Source of the DNA: Streptomyces seoulensis
GTDB lineage: Bacteria; Actinomycetota; Actinomycetes; Streptomycetales; Streptomycetaceae
Direction of reading: 5' to 3'
DNA length: 64,000 bases
Assembly (NCBI RefSeq): GCF_022846655.1
Contig: NZ_AP025667.1
Span: 1,525,001-1,589,000, forward strand
In this document: positions 43,961 to 51,647 of the stretch, piece by piece
How positions within the stretch are numbered: position 1 is the stretch's first letter
Layout: each line of letters starts with the position of its first letter
Position numbers and translations under genes: made by a program
Notes under the pieces: model-generated
Databases searched by the model: none
What the model saw: the letters and a program-made list of their open reading frames with translations, nothing else
What the model was told of the DNA's origin: nothing

Positions 43961-44476
43961 ATGAGCGAAGAGCGCCCCGCACCCGAATCCCGGACCCCCG
44001 AGGAGCCCGCGACCGCCAAGGAGCCGCGCGCGTCCGACGCCGACGCCTGGGCCACCGCGACCGCCGAGGACCTCGCCGCCGAGAAGGCGCGGCGCCGCGG
44101 CACCGGCACCCCGCCCCCCGGCACCGCCGCCGAGGAGCTGCGCCGGCTCATGGACACCATGGCCGACAAGCTCTCCGGCCTGCAGTCCCCGCTGCTCGGC
44201 GCCGTCGCCGGACCCGCCGCCCAGCAGGCCGTGCGCCAGATGGTCCAGCAGGCCAAGGCGGCCGTCGAGCCGGTCGTCGAACGCAATCCGCAGGTCTTCG
44301 ACCACCTCGCCGCCGCCGGGAGCGAGCTGCTCGCCGCCTACCGCTCGGCGGTCCAGGCCCAGGAGCAGCGCTGGACCACCGGCGGACCCACCCCGCCCCC
44401 TGACGGCACCGGTCCCGCCGGCCGCCGCGACCCTGGTGAGGGCACCGGGCCGGGCGAGCGCATCGACCTGGACTGA
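43961..44476 (+). CDS. DUF5304 protein (SCO2127-like, upstream of glkA)
   Basis: A 171-residue soluble protein with acidic, Pro-rich ends and a helical middle (LRRLMDTMADKLSGLQSPLLGAVAGPAAQQAVRQMVQQAK). It matches DUF5304. In S. coelicolor the gene directly before glkA (SCO2127) was reported to influence glucose uptake and glucokinase activity; I assign this one to it by position and type. CAGGAG precedes the ATG. The molecular function is unknown. Confidence 0.8.
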   Translation: MSEERPAPESRTPEEPATAKEPRASDADAWATATAEDLAAEKARRRGTGTPPPGTAAEELRRLMDTMADKLSGLQSPLLGAVAGPAAQQAVRQMVQQAKAAVEPVVERNPQVFDHLAAAGSELLAAYRSAVQAQEQRWTTGGPTPPPDGTGPAGRRDPGEGTGPGERIDLD

Positions 44477-44543
44477 CGGTCTGTCCCGGTGGGGCCTCGG
44501 GTACCGTTGGCCCTAGCGGGGCTCGACCGGAACTGAGGGATTC

Positions 44544-45497
44544 ATGGGACTCACCATCGGCGTCGACATCGGCGGCACCAAGATCGCGGCCGGCGTGGTC
44601 GACGAGGAAGGCAACATCCTCTCGACCTTCAAGGTGCCGACCCCCAGCACGCCCGAGGCCATCGTGGACGCCATCGCCTCGGCCGTGGAGGGCGCGCGTG
44701 CCGGACACGACATCGTCGGCGTGGGCATCGGTGCGGCCGGCTATGTGAACCGGCAGCGCTCGACCGTGTACTTCGCGCCCAACATCGACTGGCGCCAGGA
44801 GCCGCTCAAGGAGAAGGTCGAGGCCCGCGTGGGTCTCCCGGTCGTCGTCGAGAACGACGCCAACGCGGCCGCCTGGGGCGAGTACAAGTTCGGCGCGGGC
44901 AAGGGCCACCGCAACGTCATCTGCATCACGCTCGGCACGGGCCTGGGCGGCGGCATCATCATCGGCAACAAGCTGCGCCGGGGTCACTTCGGCGTGGCCG
45001 CCGAGTTCGGCCACATCCGGATGGTCCCGGACGGCCTGCTGTGCGGCTGCGGCTCGCAGGGCTGCTGGGAGCAGTACGCCTCCGGCCGCGCCCTGGTCCG
45101 CTACGCCAAGCAGCGCGCCAACGCCACCCCGGAGAACGCCGACATCCTGCTCGGCCTCGGCGACGGCACCCCCGACGGCATCGAGGGCAAGCACATCTCG
45201 GTGGCCGCCCGCCAGGGCGACCCGGTGGCCGTGGACTCCTACCGTGAGCTGGCCCGCTGGGCGGGCGCCGGCCTCGCGGACCTGGCCTCGCTGTTCGACC
45301 CGTCCGCGTTCATCGTGGGCGGCGGCCTCTCGGACGAGGGCGAGCTGGTCCTCGACCCGATCCGCAAGTCCTACAAGCGCTGGCTGGTCGGCGGCAACTG
45401 GCGCCCGGTGGCCGACGTCATCGCGGCCCAGCTCGGCAACAAGGCCGGCCTGGTCGGCGCGGCGGACCTGGCCCGGGAGCCCGACCCGGTGATGTAG
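44544..45497 (+). CDS. glkA: ROK-family glucokinase
   Basis: A 317-residue ROK glucokinase. It phosphorylates glucose with ATP and also mediates carbon catabolite repression in Streptomyces. Signatures are the phosphate loop DIGGTKIAAG, the catalytic VENDANAAAWGEYKFG, the ROK EFGHIRMV, and the zinc motif CGCGSQGCWE. Length and sequence type match S. coelicolor GlkA (SCO2126). The ATG has GAGGGA nearby. It is 67 bases downstream of the DUF5304 gene, probably with its own promoter as well. A terminator follows. Confidence 0.96.
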   Translation: MGLTIGVDIGGTKIAAGVVDEEGNILSTFKVPTPSTPEAIVDAIASAVEGARAGHDIVGVGIGAAGYVNRQRSTVYFAPNIDWRQEPLKEKVEARVGLPVVVENDANAAAWGEYKFGAGKGHRNVICITLGTGLGGGIIIGNKLRRGHFGVAAEFGHIRMVPDGLLCGCGSQGCWEQYASGRALVRYAKQRANATPENADILLGLGDGTPDGIEGKHISVAARQGDPVAVDSYRELARWAGAGLADLASLFDPSAFIVGGGLSDEGELVLDPIRKSYKRWLVGGNWRPVADVIAAQLGNKAGLVGAADLAREPDPVM

Positions 45498-45519
45498 ACC
45501 GGGTGAGTGCACCGACTCA

Positions 45520-45547
45520 GGGGCGCGGGGAACGATCCCCGCGCCCC
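45520..45547 (+). terminator. Terminator of glkA
   Basis: GGGGCGCGGGG (45520-45530) pairs with CCCCGCGCCCC (45537-45547) around AACGAT. Confidence 0.85.
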
Positions 45548-45562
45548 GAGTAGGTTGATCAC

Positions 45563-46315
45563 ATGCCAACCCCGTTCCCCAACTCCCAGACGGAGTCAGA
45601 CGGTTCCGCGGTCATCCGAGCCCTCAGCTACAACGTCCGCTCGCTGAGGGACGACCCGGAAGCCCTGGCAAGGATCATCGACGCCTGCGCCCCCGACGTA
45701 CTCCTCCTCCAGGAAGCCCCCCGCTTCTTCCGCTGGCGCAAGAAGCTGGCCCGCCTGGCCAAGGCCACGAACCTGGTCTATCTCACCGGCGGAGCCCCGG
45801 CCGCGGGGCCGGCCGTCCTCTGCTCCCTGCGGGCCACGGTCGAGCACACCGAGGACGTCCTGCTTCCGCTGACACCGGGCCGGCACCGACGGGGCCTCGC
45901 CACCGCGGTCGTCCGCTTCGGCAGGGCCCGGCTGGGCCTCGTGAGCTGTCATCTCGGCCTCGAGCAGGCCGAGCGCCAAGCCCAGAGCGGCCTGCTCCTC
46001 GACCGCCTCGGCGCGCTGGGCGTGGAGCACGCGGTGGTCGGCGGCGACCTGAACGAGGGTCCGGCGGGCCCCGCCTTCACCCTGCTCGCCGACGCCCTCC
46101 AGGACGGCGCGGCCGTGGCGCCCTGGGGCGGTACGGACACCTTCCCGGCCACGGGCCCCGCCCGCCGTATCGACGCGGTCCTCGCCACCGAGGGCATCGA
46201 GGTGCTCGCCTGCGGGGTGCCCACCGACCTGCCCGGCGTCACCGGGAGCGACCTGAGGGCGGCCACGGACCACCTTCCGGTCCTGGCCGCCCTCAGAATC
46301 CCGGCGGGCGAGTAG
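45563..46315 (+). CDS. Endonuclease/exonuclease/phosphatase (EEP) family protein
   Basis: A 250-residue EEP-fold enzyme: SYNVRSL, LLQEAPR (metal-binding Glu), VSCHLGLEQAERQAQ, VGGDLNEGPAG, and a C-terminal DHLPVLA with the general-base His. This fold cleaves phosphodiesters or phosphoesters; the substrate is unknown. TAGGTT (45551-45556) lies six bases before the ATG, so the gene is likely leaderless. Confidence 0.85.
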   Translation: MPTPFPNSQTESDGSAVIRALSYNVRSLRDDPEALARIIDACAPDVLLLQEAPRFFRWRKKLARLAKATNLVYLTGGAPAAGPAVLCSLRATVEHTEDVLLPLTPGRHRRGLATAVVRFGRARLGLVSCHLGLEQAERQAQSGLLLDRLGALGVEHAVVGGDLNEGPAGPAFTLLADALQDGAAVAPWGGTDTFPATGPARRIDAVLATEGIEVLACGVPTDLPGVTGSDLRAATDHLPVLAALRIPAGE

Positions 46316-46321
46316 CCACGC

Positions 46322-46924
46322 TCAGACGACGGCCCCCCGGCCGGGGTCGTCGTCGCCGTCGTCGTCCGTGCGCATCCGCGTCACCAGGGTGACGAAGCCG
46401 CCGAGGAAGCCGCCGATGGCGAGCGTCGCCAGCCACCAGGTCATCTCCCAGCCCAGCAGCACGGCGAGCAGCAGCAGGATCGGGCCGCCGACCACCCCGA
46501 GCCAGGCGAACTTGGCGGTGGTGTCGGCGACGGGCAGCGGCGGGGGCTCGGGCGGTACGAAGTGACCCTCGCCGTCGTCGTCCCCGGCGTCCTCGTCGTC
46601 GGGCTCGGCCGGCGAGTGGTCGCGCGGGCCGACACCGGGCGCGAAGACGACCGAGCTGCCCAGCGGCCGTACGGGCGCCGCCTTCTCCGCGCTGTCCTCG
46701 GCGGCCTCGGCGGCCTCGTCCTCGTCCTCGTCCTCCTCGTCCGGCTCGACGTCCTTCTCCGGCAGGGCGAGGTCCACGATGGACCGGAAGGGCCGGGAGC
46801 CGGGCGGGTCCGGCGGCTCGTCGCCGTACCCCGCGACGATGGCCCGCCAGGCGGCGTCCTCGTCGAAGGGCGTACCCGGCTCGTCCGGGTCGCGGCCCTC
46901 GCGGTCGGAGTCGTGCTCAGCCAA
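46322..46924 (-). CDS. Small membrane protein with acidic cytoplasmic tail
   Basis: A 200-residue protein: about 140 residues of Asp/Glu/Pro-rich sequence (EPDEEDEDEDEAAEAAED), then two TM helices (FAWLGVVGGPILLLLAVLLGW and WWLATLAIGGFLGGFVTLV), and an acidic end. The chosen start is TTG at 46924, which overlaps the stop of the esterase gene, so it is probably translated by coupling; AAGGGA lies upstream. No domain is recognised. Confidence 0.7.
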   Translation of the reverse strand: MAEHDSDREGRDPDEPGTPFDEDAAWRAIVAGYGDEPPDPPGSRPFRSIVDLALPEKDVEPDEEDEDEDEAAEAAEDSAEKAAPVRPLGSSVVFAPGVGPRDHSPAEPDDEDAGDDDGEGHFVPPEPPPLPVADTTAKFAWLGVVGGPILLLLAVLLGWEMTWWLATLAIGGFLGGFVTLVTRMRTDDDGDDDPGRGAVV

Positions 46925-47696
46925 CGGGGGCCGTCCCTTCCTTGCCGACACGGGGCGCGAGCCGGTCGATGAAGGCGAGGCTCTCCTCGACGATCCGGTC
47001 CGCGTCATGGTCCAACGTCGCTACGTGGTAACTCTGTTCCAGCACGCTCTCGGTTACGTCCGTGGAGGACACTCGGCTCAGCACCCGCGCCGAGTCGGCC
47101 GCCGGGACCACGTGGTCCACGGCACTGCGCAGCAGCAGCAACGGCTGCGTGACCTGCGGAAGCTCACCGTCCACCACGCGCAGGAACTGCCGCAGGGAGT
47201 GCGCCGCGTGCAGCGGGACCCGGTCGTAGCCCAGCTCGGTCGTGGCGCCCTTGGCGATGTCGCTGGCGATGCCCTTGGTGGAGGGCACCAGATGCCGGAC
47301 CACCGGAAGGGCGTGCGCGGCGAGGCCGTGCACCCGGTTCGCCGGGTTGACGACGACCACCCCGGCGACCCGCTCGCCGTGCCTGGCCGCCAGCCGCAGC
47401 GCCAGCGCGCCGCCCATCGACAGACCCGCGACGAACACCCGCTCGCAGCGCTCGGAGAGCTGCCACAGCTCGCGGTCGACTCGCGCGTACCAGTCCTGCC
47501 AGCCGGTGGCCCGCAGGTCCTCCCAGCGGGTGCCGTGACCGGGCAGCAGGGGGAGCGACACCGACAGGCCGTGCGCGGCGAGGTGTTCCGCCCACGGGCG
47601 CAGCGACTGGGGCGAGCCGGTGAAGCCGTGACAGAGGAGGACACCCACCTCCCCGCCGTCGTGGCGGTACGGCTCGGCTCCGGGAAGGACCGGCAC
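46917..47696 (-). CDS. Alpha/beta-hydrolase, monoacylglycerol lipase/carboxylesterase-like
   Basis: A 259-residue alpha/beta hydrolase. HGFTGSP forms the oxyanion hole, VAGLSMGGALALR holds the nucleophile Ser, an Asp lies in AVDHVVP, and the catalytic His lies in QSYHVATLDHD. It fits short lipases/esterases (Est30 type). The GTG at 47696 has AGGAGC eight bases before it. It diverges from the PlsC acyltransferase gene, so this region combines lipid breakdown and synthesis genes. Confidence 0.85.
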   Translation of the reverse strand: MPVLPGAEPYRHDGGEVGVLLCHGFTGSPQSLRPWAEHLAAHGLSVSLPLLPGHGTRWEDLRATGWQDWYARVDRELWQLSERCERVFVAGLSMGGALALRLAARHGERVAGVVVVNPANRVHGLAAHALPVVRHLVPSTKGIASDIAKGATTELGYDRVPLHAAHSLRQFLRVVDGELPQVTQPLLLLRSAVDHVVPAADSARVLSRVSSTDVTESVLEQSYHVATLDHDADRIVEESLAFIDRLAPRVGKEGTAPVG

Positions 47697-47843
47697 CTTT
47701 GGGGCTCCTGTTCCGGTATGTGAGGTGAAGAAATGGCGGATGTGCTTCACCGTACGCGACCGCATCGCCACCGACCAGGGTCGTCGGCGCCATTGGCGGC
47801 GGTCCGGGTTAAGGTCTGTTCGACGGAAACGGGAGGCACGCGG

Positions 47844-48596
47844 GTGTTGTACGGCACGATGAAGGTTGCCATCGGGGGGCCGCTGAAGGTCGCCTTCAGA
47901 CCCTGGGTCGAGGGACTGGAGAACATCCCGGCCGAGGGGCCCGCCATCCTGGCGAGCAATCACCTGTCCTTCTCGGACTCGTTCTTCCTGCCCACGATGC
48001 TCGACCGCAAGGTCACCTTCATCGCCAAGGCGGAGTACTTCACCACCCCCGGAGTCAAGGGACGGCTGACGGCCGCCTTCTTCAAGGGTGTGGGACAGCT
48101 TCCGGTCGACCGCTCCGGCGCGCGCGGCGCGGGCGAGGCCGCGATCAAGAGCGGCATCGAGGTGCTGGAGCGCGGTGAGCTGTTCGGCATCTACCCCGAG
48201 GGCACCCGCTCGCCCGACGGCCGCCTCTACCGGGGCAAGCCCGGCGGTCTGGCCCGCGTGGCGCTGGCCACCGGGGCGCCGGTCATCCCGGTGGCGATGA
48301 TCGACACCGAGAAGATCCAGCCGCCCGGCAAGGTGATGCCGAAGCTGATGCGGCCCGGCATCCGGATCGGCAAGCCGCTGGACTTCAGCCGCTACCACGG
48401 CATGGACCACGACCGGTTCGTGCTGAGGGCGGTGACCGACGAGGTCATGTACGAGATCATGAAGCTCTCCGGCCAGGAGTACGTCGACATCTACGCCACC
48501 GCCGCCAAGCGGCAGATGACGGAGGCGGCGAAGGCGGCGAAGGAAGCGGAGAAGGCCGGGAAGGAAGCGGAGAAGGCGGAGCAGGCCGGGGGCTGA
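47844..48596 (+). CDS. 1-acyl-sn-glycerol-3-phosphate acyltransferase (PlsC family)
   Basis: A 250-residue acyltransferase. The catalytic NHLSFSD (HX4D motif) and the glycerol-3-phosphate site YPEGTRSPDGRLY are present. It makes phosphatidic acid or acylates another lipid; M. tuberculosis Rv2182c is the syntenic relative. The C terminus is a Lys/Glu/Ala helix. The GTG at 47844 is chosen for GGGAGG seven bases upstream; the ATG at 47859 is an alternative. Confidence 0.88.
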   Translation: MLYGTMKVAIGGPLKVAFRPWVEGLENIPAEGPAILASNHLSFSDSFFLPTMLDRKVTFIAKAEYFTTPGVKGRLTAAFFKGVGQLPVDRSGARGAGEAAIKSGIEVLERGELFGIYPEGTRSPDGRLYRGKPGGLARVALATGAPVIPVAMIDTEKIQPPGKVMPKLMRPGIRIGKPLDFSRYHGMDHDRFVLRAVTDEVMYEIMKLSGQEYVDIYATAAKRQMTEAAKAAKEAEKAGKEAEKAEQAGG

Positions 48597-48627
48597 CGCG
48601 CCCGGCCCGGGGGAGGCGGGGGCGGCC

Positions 48628-49821
48628 ATGGCCAGGGGCGGGCAAGTTCTGCGGATGTCGGTCGAGCTGCCGCTGTGGCGCGCGCTCACCGGCTACCGCG
48701 TCCTGACGATGCTGTACGCCATCGGCCTGGGCGCCACCGCCTACGGCCACTTCGTCCGCCCGTGGCTGGCCCTCGCCTACTACGCCCTCATGGTGGTCTG
48801 GACGCTGGCCACCGTGACCCGGGTGACCAGTGCGGCCCGCTGCACCCGGAGCTTCCTCGCGGCCGACCTGGCCGTGGCCGTGCTCGGCATCCTGCTCACC
48901 CCGCTCGCCGACGACCCGCACCGGATCGCCGACGGCGGTCCGACCCTGCCGTCGATCTGGACGGCGGGCGCGGTGCTGGCCTTCGCCCTCAAGGGCGGCT
49001 GGCGCTGGGCGGCCGGCGCCTCCACCGCGGTCGCCGCGGCCAACCTGGTCGAGCGGGGCGCCCCGGCACGGGACACCGTGCACAACGTGATCCTGGTCTG
49101 GGTCGCCGCCATCGCCATCGGCTACGTCGTCGAGGTCGCCCGCGCCTCCGAGCGCACCCTCGCCCGTGCCCTGGAGATCGAGGCCGCCACCCGTGAACGG
49201 GAGCGCCTGGCGCGGGACATCCACGACGGCGTGCTCCAGGTGCTGGCCATGGTGCAGCGGCGCGGCGTGGTCATCGGCGGCGAGGCGGCCGAGCTGGGAC
49301 GGCTCGCCGGTGAGCAGGAGGTCGCCCTGCGCACCCTGGTCGCCGGCGGCGTGCTCCCCGCCGCCCGCTCCTCGGCCGGCCCGGCGCCGGACGACGACGG
49401 CCCGCTCGACCTGCGCTCCCTGCTCGCCCCGTACGCCGGGTCCCGCGTGAGCCTGGCGGAGCCCGGCGCCCCCGTACCGCTCGCGCCGGACGTGGCGCGG
49501 GAGTTGGCGGCCGCCGTGGGGGCCGCGCTGGACAACGTGCGCCGGCACGCGGGCGACGGAGCCCGCGCCTGGATCCTGGTCGAGGACGAGCCCGACGAGA
49601 TCGTCGTCACCGTCCGCGACGACGGTCCCGGCATCCCGGAGGGCAGGCTCGCCCGCGCCGAGGGCGAGGGCAGGCTCGGGGTGGCCCAGTCGATCCGGGG
49701 ACGGCTGCGTGACCTCGGCGGCAGCGCGGAGGTGATCTCCGTGCCCGGACAGGGCACCGAGGTCGAGTTGAAGGTACCGAAGAGCGCCCGGGAGGCGCGG
49801 GGGAAGGCGGAACGGCGATGA
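48628..49821 (+). CDS. macS: MacS-like sensor histidine kinase
   Basis: A 397-residue (or 388 from the ATG at 48655) sensor. It has about five TM helices in the first 170 residues, a HisKA_3 domain with phosphoacceptor His199 (ARDIHDGVLQ), and an HATPase_c domain (ALDNVRRHAGDG, DDGPGIPEG, GRLGVAQSIRGR). Together with the next gene it corresponds by type and by position beside pfkA to the S. coelicolor MacRS system (SCO2120-2121), reported to affect morphology and actinorhodin. The stop overlaps macR (ATGA). The symbol rests on recalled synteny. Confidence 0.8.
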   Translation: MARGGQVLRMSVELPLWRALTGYRVLTMLYAIGLGATAYGHFVRPWLALAYYALMVVWTLATVTRVTSAARCTRSFLAADLAVAVLGILLTPLADDPHRIADGGPTLPSIWTAGAVLAFALKGGWRWAAGASTAVAAANLVERGAPARDTVHNVILVWVAAIAIGYVVEVARASERTLARALEIEAATRERERLARDIHDGVLQVLAMVQRRGVVIGGEAAELGRLAGEQEVALRTLVAGGVLPAARSSAGPAPDDDGPLDLRSLLAPYAGSRVSLAEPGAPVPLAPDVARELAAAVGAALDNVRRHAGDGARAWILVEDEPDEIVVTVRDDGPGIPEGRLARAEGEGRLGVAQSIRGRLRDLGGSAEVISVPGQGTEVELKVPKSAREARGKAERR

Positions 49822-50492
49822 CCGAGCAGGAGCCGATCAAGGTGATGGTGGTCGACGACCACCCCATGTGGCGCGACGCGGTCGCCCGCGACCTGGCCGA
49901 GTCCGGGCTGCGGGTCGTCGCCACCGCGGGCGACGGCGAGCAGGCGGTGCGCCGCGCCAAGGCCGCCGACCCCGACGTGCTGGTGCTCGACCTCAACCTG
50001 CCGGCCAAGCCCGGTGTGCAGGTGTGCAAGGAACTCATCGCGCACGACCCGGGCCTGCGTGTCCTGGTGCTCTCCGCCAGCGGCGAGCACGCAGACGTGC
50101 TGGAGGCCGTGAAGTCGGGTGCCACCGGCTATCTGCTGAAGTCGGCGTCCACCGGCGAACTGCTGGACGCGGTGCGCCGTACCGCCGTCGGCGACCCGGT
50201 GTTCACACCGGGCCTCGCCGGACTCGTCCTCGGCGAGTACCGGCGGCTGGCCGCCGAGCCCGCGCCCGCCTCGGACGCCGGAGCACCGGGCGCGCCCCGG
50301 CTCACCGACCGGGAGACCGAGGTGCTGCGGCTGGTCGCCAAGGGGCTGAGCTACAAGCAGATCGCCGAACGCCTGGTCATCTCGCACCGCACCGTCCAGA
50401 ACCACGTCCAGAACACCCTCGGCAAGCTCCAGCTCCACAACCGGGTGGAACTGGTGCGGTACGCGATCGAGCGGGGCCTGGACGACGACTGA
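49818..50492 (+). CDS. macR: MacR-like NarL/LuxR response regulator
   Basis: A 224-residue response regulator. The receiver domain has VVDDHPM, phosphoacceptor Asp58 (VLVLDLNLPA), and YLLKS with the conserved Lys. The LuxR helix-turn-helix begins LTDRETEVLRLVAKGLSYKQIAERL. The ATG overlaps the kinase stop. The published MacR palindrome (TGAGTAC-N2-GTACTCA) was looked for in the neighbouring promoters of this window and not seen. The symbol depends on synteny. Confidence 0.82.
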   Translation: MTEQEPIKVMVVDDHPMWRDAVARDLAESGLRVVATAGDGEQAVRRAKAADPDVLVLDLNLPAKPGVQVCKELIAHDPGLRVLVLSASGEHADVLEAVKSGATGYLLKSASTGELLDAVRRTAVGDPVFTPGLAGLVLGEYRRLAAEPAPASDAGAPGAPRLTDRETEVLRLVAKGLSYKQIAERLVISHRTVQNHVQNTLGKLQLHNRVELVRYAIERGLDDD

Positions 50493-50614
50493 CCCGTACT
50501 CCGGGTTCAAACCCCCGGCCCGGTGATTCACCGGATTCGCCCCTCCCACCTCGTTGTGTGACCAGTATCACCATTACGGTGGCTGGGTCGGGAACCGCGG
50601 CGAAGGGACGGACC

Positions 50615-51643
50615 ATGCGCGTGGGAGTACTGACCGGTGGCGGCGACTGTCCGGGCCTCAACGCCGTCATCCGGGCCGTCGTCCGCAAGGGCGTGCAGGA
50701 GTACGGCTACGACTTCACCGGCTTCCGGGACGGCTGGCGCGGCCCCCTCGAGGGCCGCACCGTCCCGCTGGACGTCCCCGCCGTGCGCGGCATCCTCCCG
50801 CGCGGCGGCACCATCCTCGGCTCCTCGCGCACCAACCCCCTCAAGGCCGAGGACGGGGTGCGCCGGGTCCGGGAGAACCTCGCCGAACAGGGCGTCGACG
50901 CGCTCATCGCCATCGGCGGCGAGGACACCCTCGGCGTCGCCGCCACGCTCTACGAGGAGCACGGGGTGCCCTGCGTGGGCGTGCCCAAGACCATCGACAA
51001 CGACCTGTCCGGCACCGACTACACCTTCGGCTTCGACACGGCCGTCAACATCGCCACCGAGGCCATCGACCGGCTGCACACCACCGCCGAGTCCCACATG
51101 CGGGTGCTGGTCTGCGAGGTGATGGGCCGGCACGCGGGCTGGATCGCGCTGCACTCCGGGCTCGCCGGGGGCGCCAACGTCATCCTCATCCCCGAGCACC
51201 GCTTCGACCTCGACCAGGTGTGCGCCTGGATCACCTCGCGCTTCGAGGCGGCGTACGCCCCGATCGTCGTCGTCGCCGAGGGCGCGATGCCCAGCGAGGG
51301 CGAGATGGTGCTCAAGGACGAGTCGCACGACTCCTTCGGGCACGTGCGGCTGTCCGGGGTGGGGGAGTGGCTGGCCAAGCAGATCGAGCAGCGCACCGGC
51401 AAGGAGGCCCGCACCACCGTGCTCGGGCACGTCCAGCGCGGCGGCACCCCGAGCGCCTTCGACCGCTGGCTCGCCACCCGCTTCGGACTGCACGCCATCG
51501 ACTGCGTCCACGACGGCGACTTCGGCAAGATGGTCGCCCTGCACGGCACCCGCATCGAGCGCATCCCGATCTCCGAGGCGACCGCCGAGCTGAAGACGGT
51601 CGACCCGGAGCTGTACGCGGAGGCCGGGGTGTTCTTCGGCTGA
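50615..51643 (+). CDS. pfkA: 6-phosphofructokinase
   Basis: A 342-residue group III phosphofructokinase: GGGDCPGLNAVIRA, IGGEDTLG, PKTIDNDL, EVMGRHAGW, GHVQRGGTPSAFDR. It phosphorylates fructose 6-phosphate, the key glycolytic step. The combination GGEDT with PKTIDND looks part ATP-, part PPi-type; actinomycete enzymes of this type, including that of S. coelicolor, are described as ATP-dependent. AAGGGACGG precedes the ATG. It converges tightly with the anthranilate synthase gene (4 bases). Confidence 0.94.
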   Translation: MRVGVLTGGGDCPGLNAVIRAVVRKGVQEYGYDFTGFRDGWRGPLEGRTVPLDVPAVRGILPRGGTILGSSRTNPLKAEDGVRRVRENLAEQGVDALIAIGGEDTLGVAATLYEEHGVPCVGVPKTIDNDLSGTDYTFGFDTAVNIATEAIDRLHTTAESHMRVLVCEVMGRHAGWIALHSGLAGGANVILIPEHRFDLDQVCAWITSRFEAAYAPIVVVAEGAMPSEGEMVLKDESHDSFGHVRLSGVGEWLAKQIEQRTGKEARTTVLGHVQRGGTPSAFDRWLATRFGLHAIDCVHDGDFGKMVALHGTRIERIPISEATAELKTVDPELYAEAGVFFG

Positions 51644-51647
51644 CCTC

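Noticed and set aside
48597..50614. MacR-type palindrome (TGAGTAC-N2-GTACTCA) near macRS or pfkA
   Set aside because: Only GAGTACTGA-like single halves (pfkA coding start) are present, not the palindrome.
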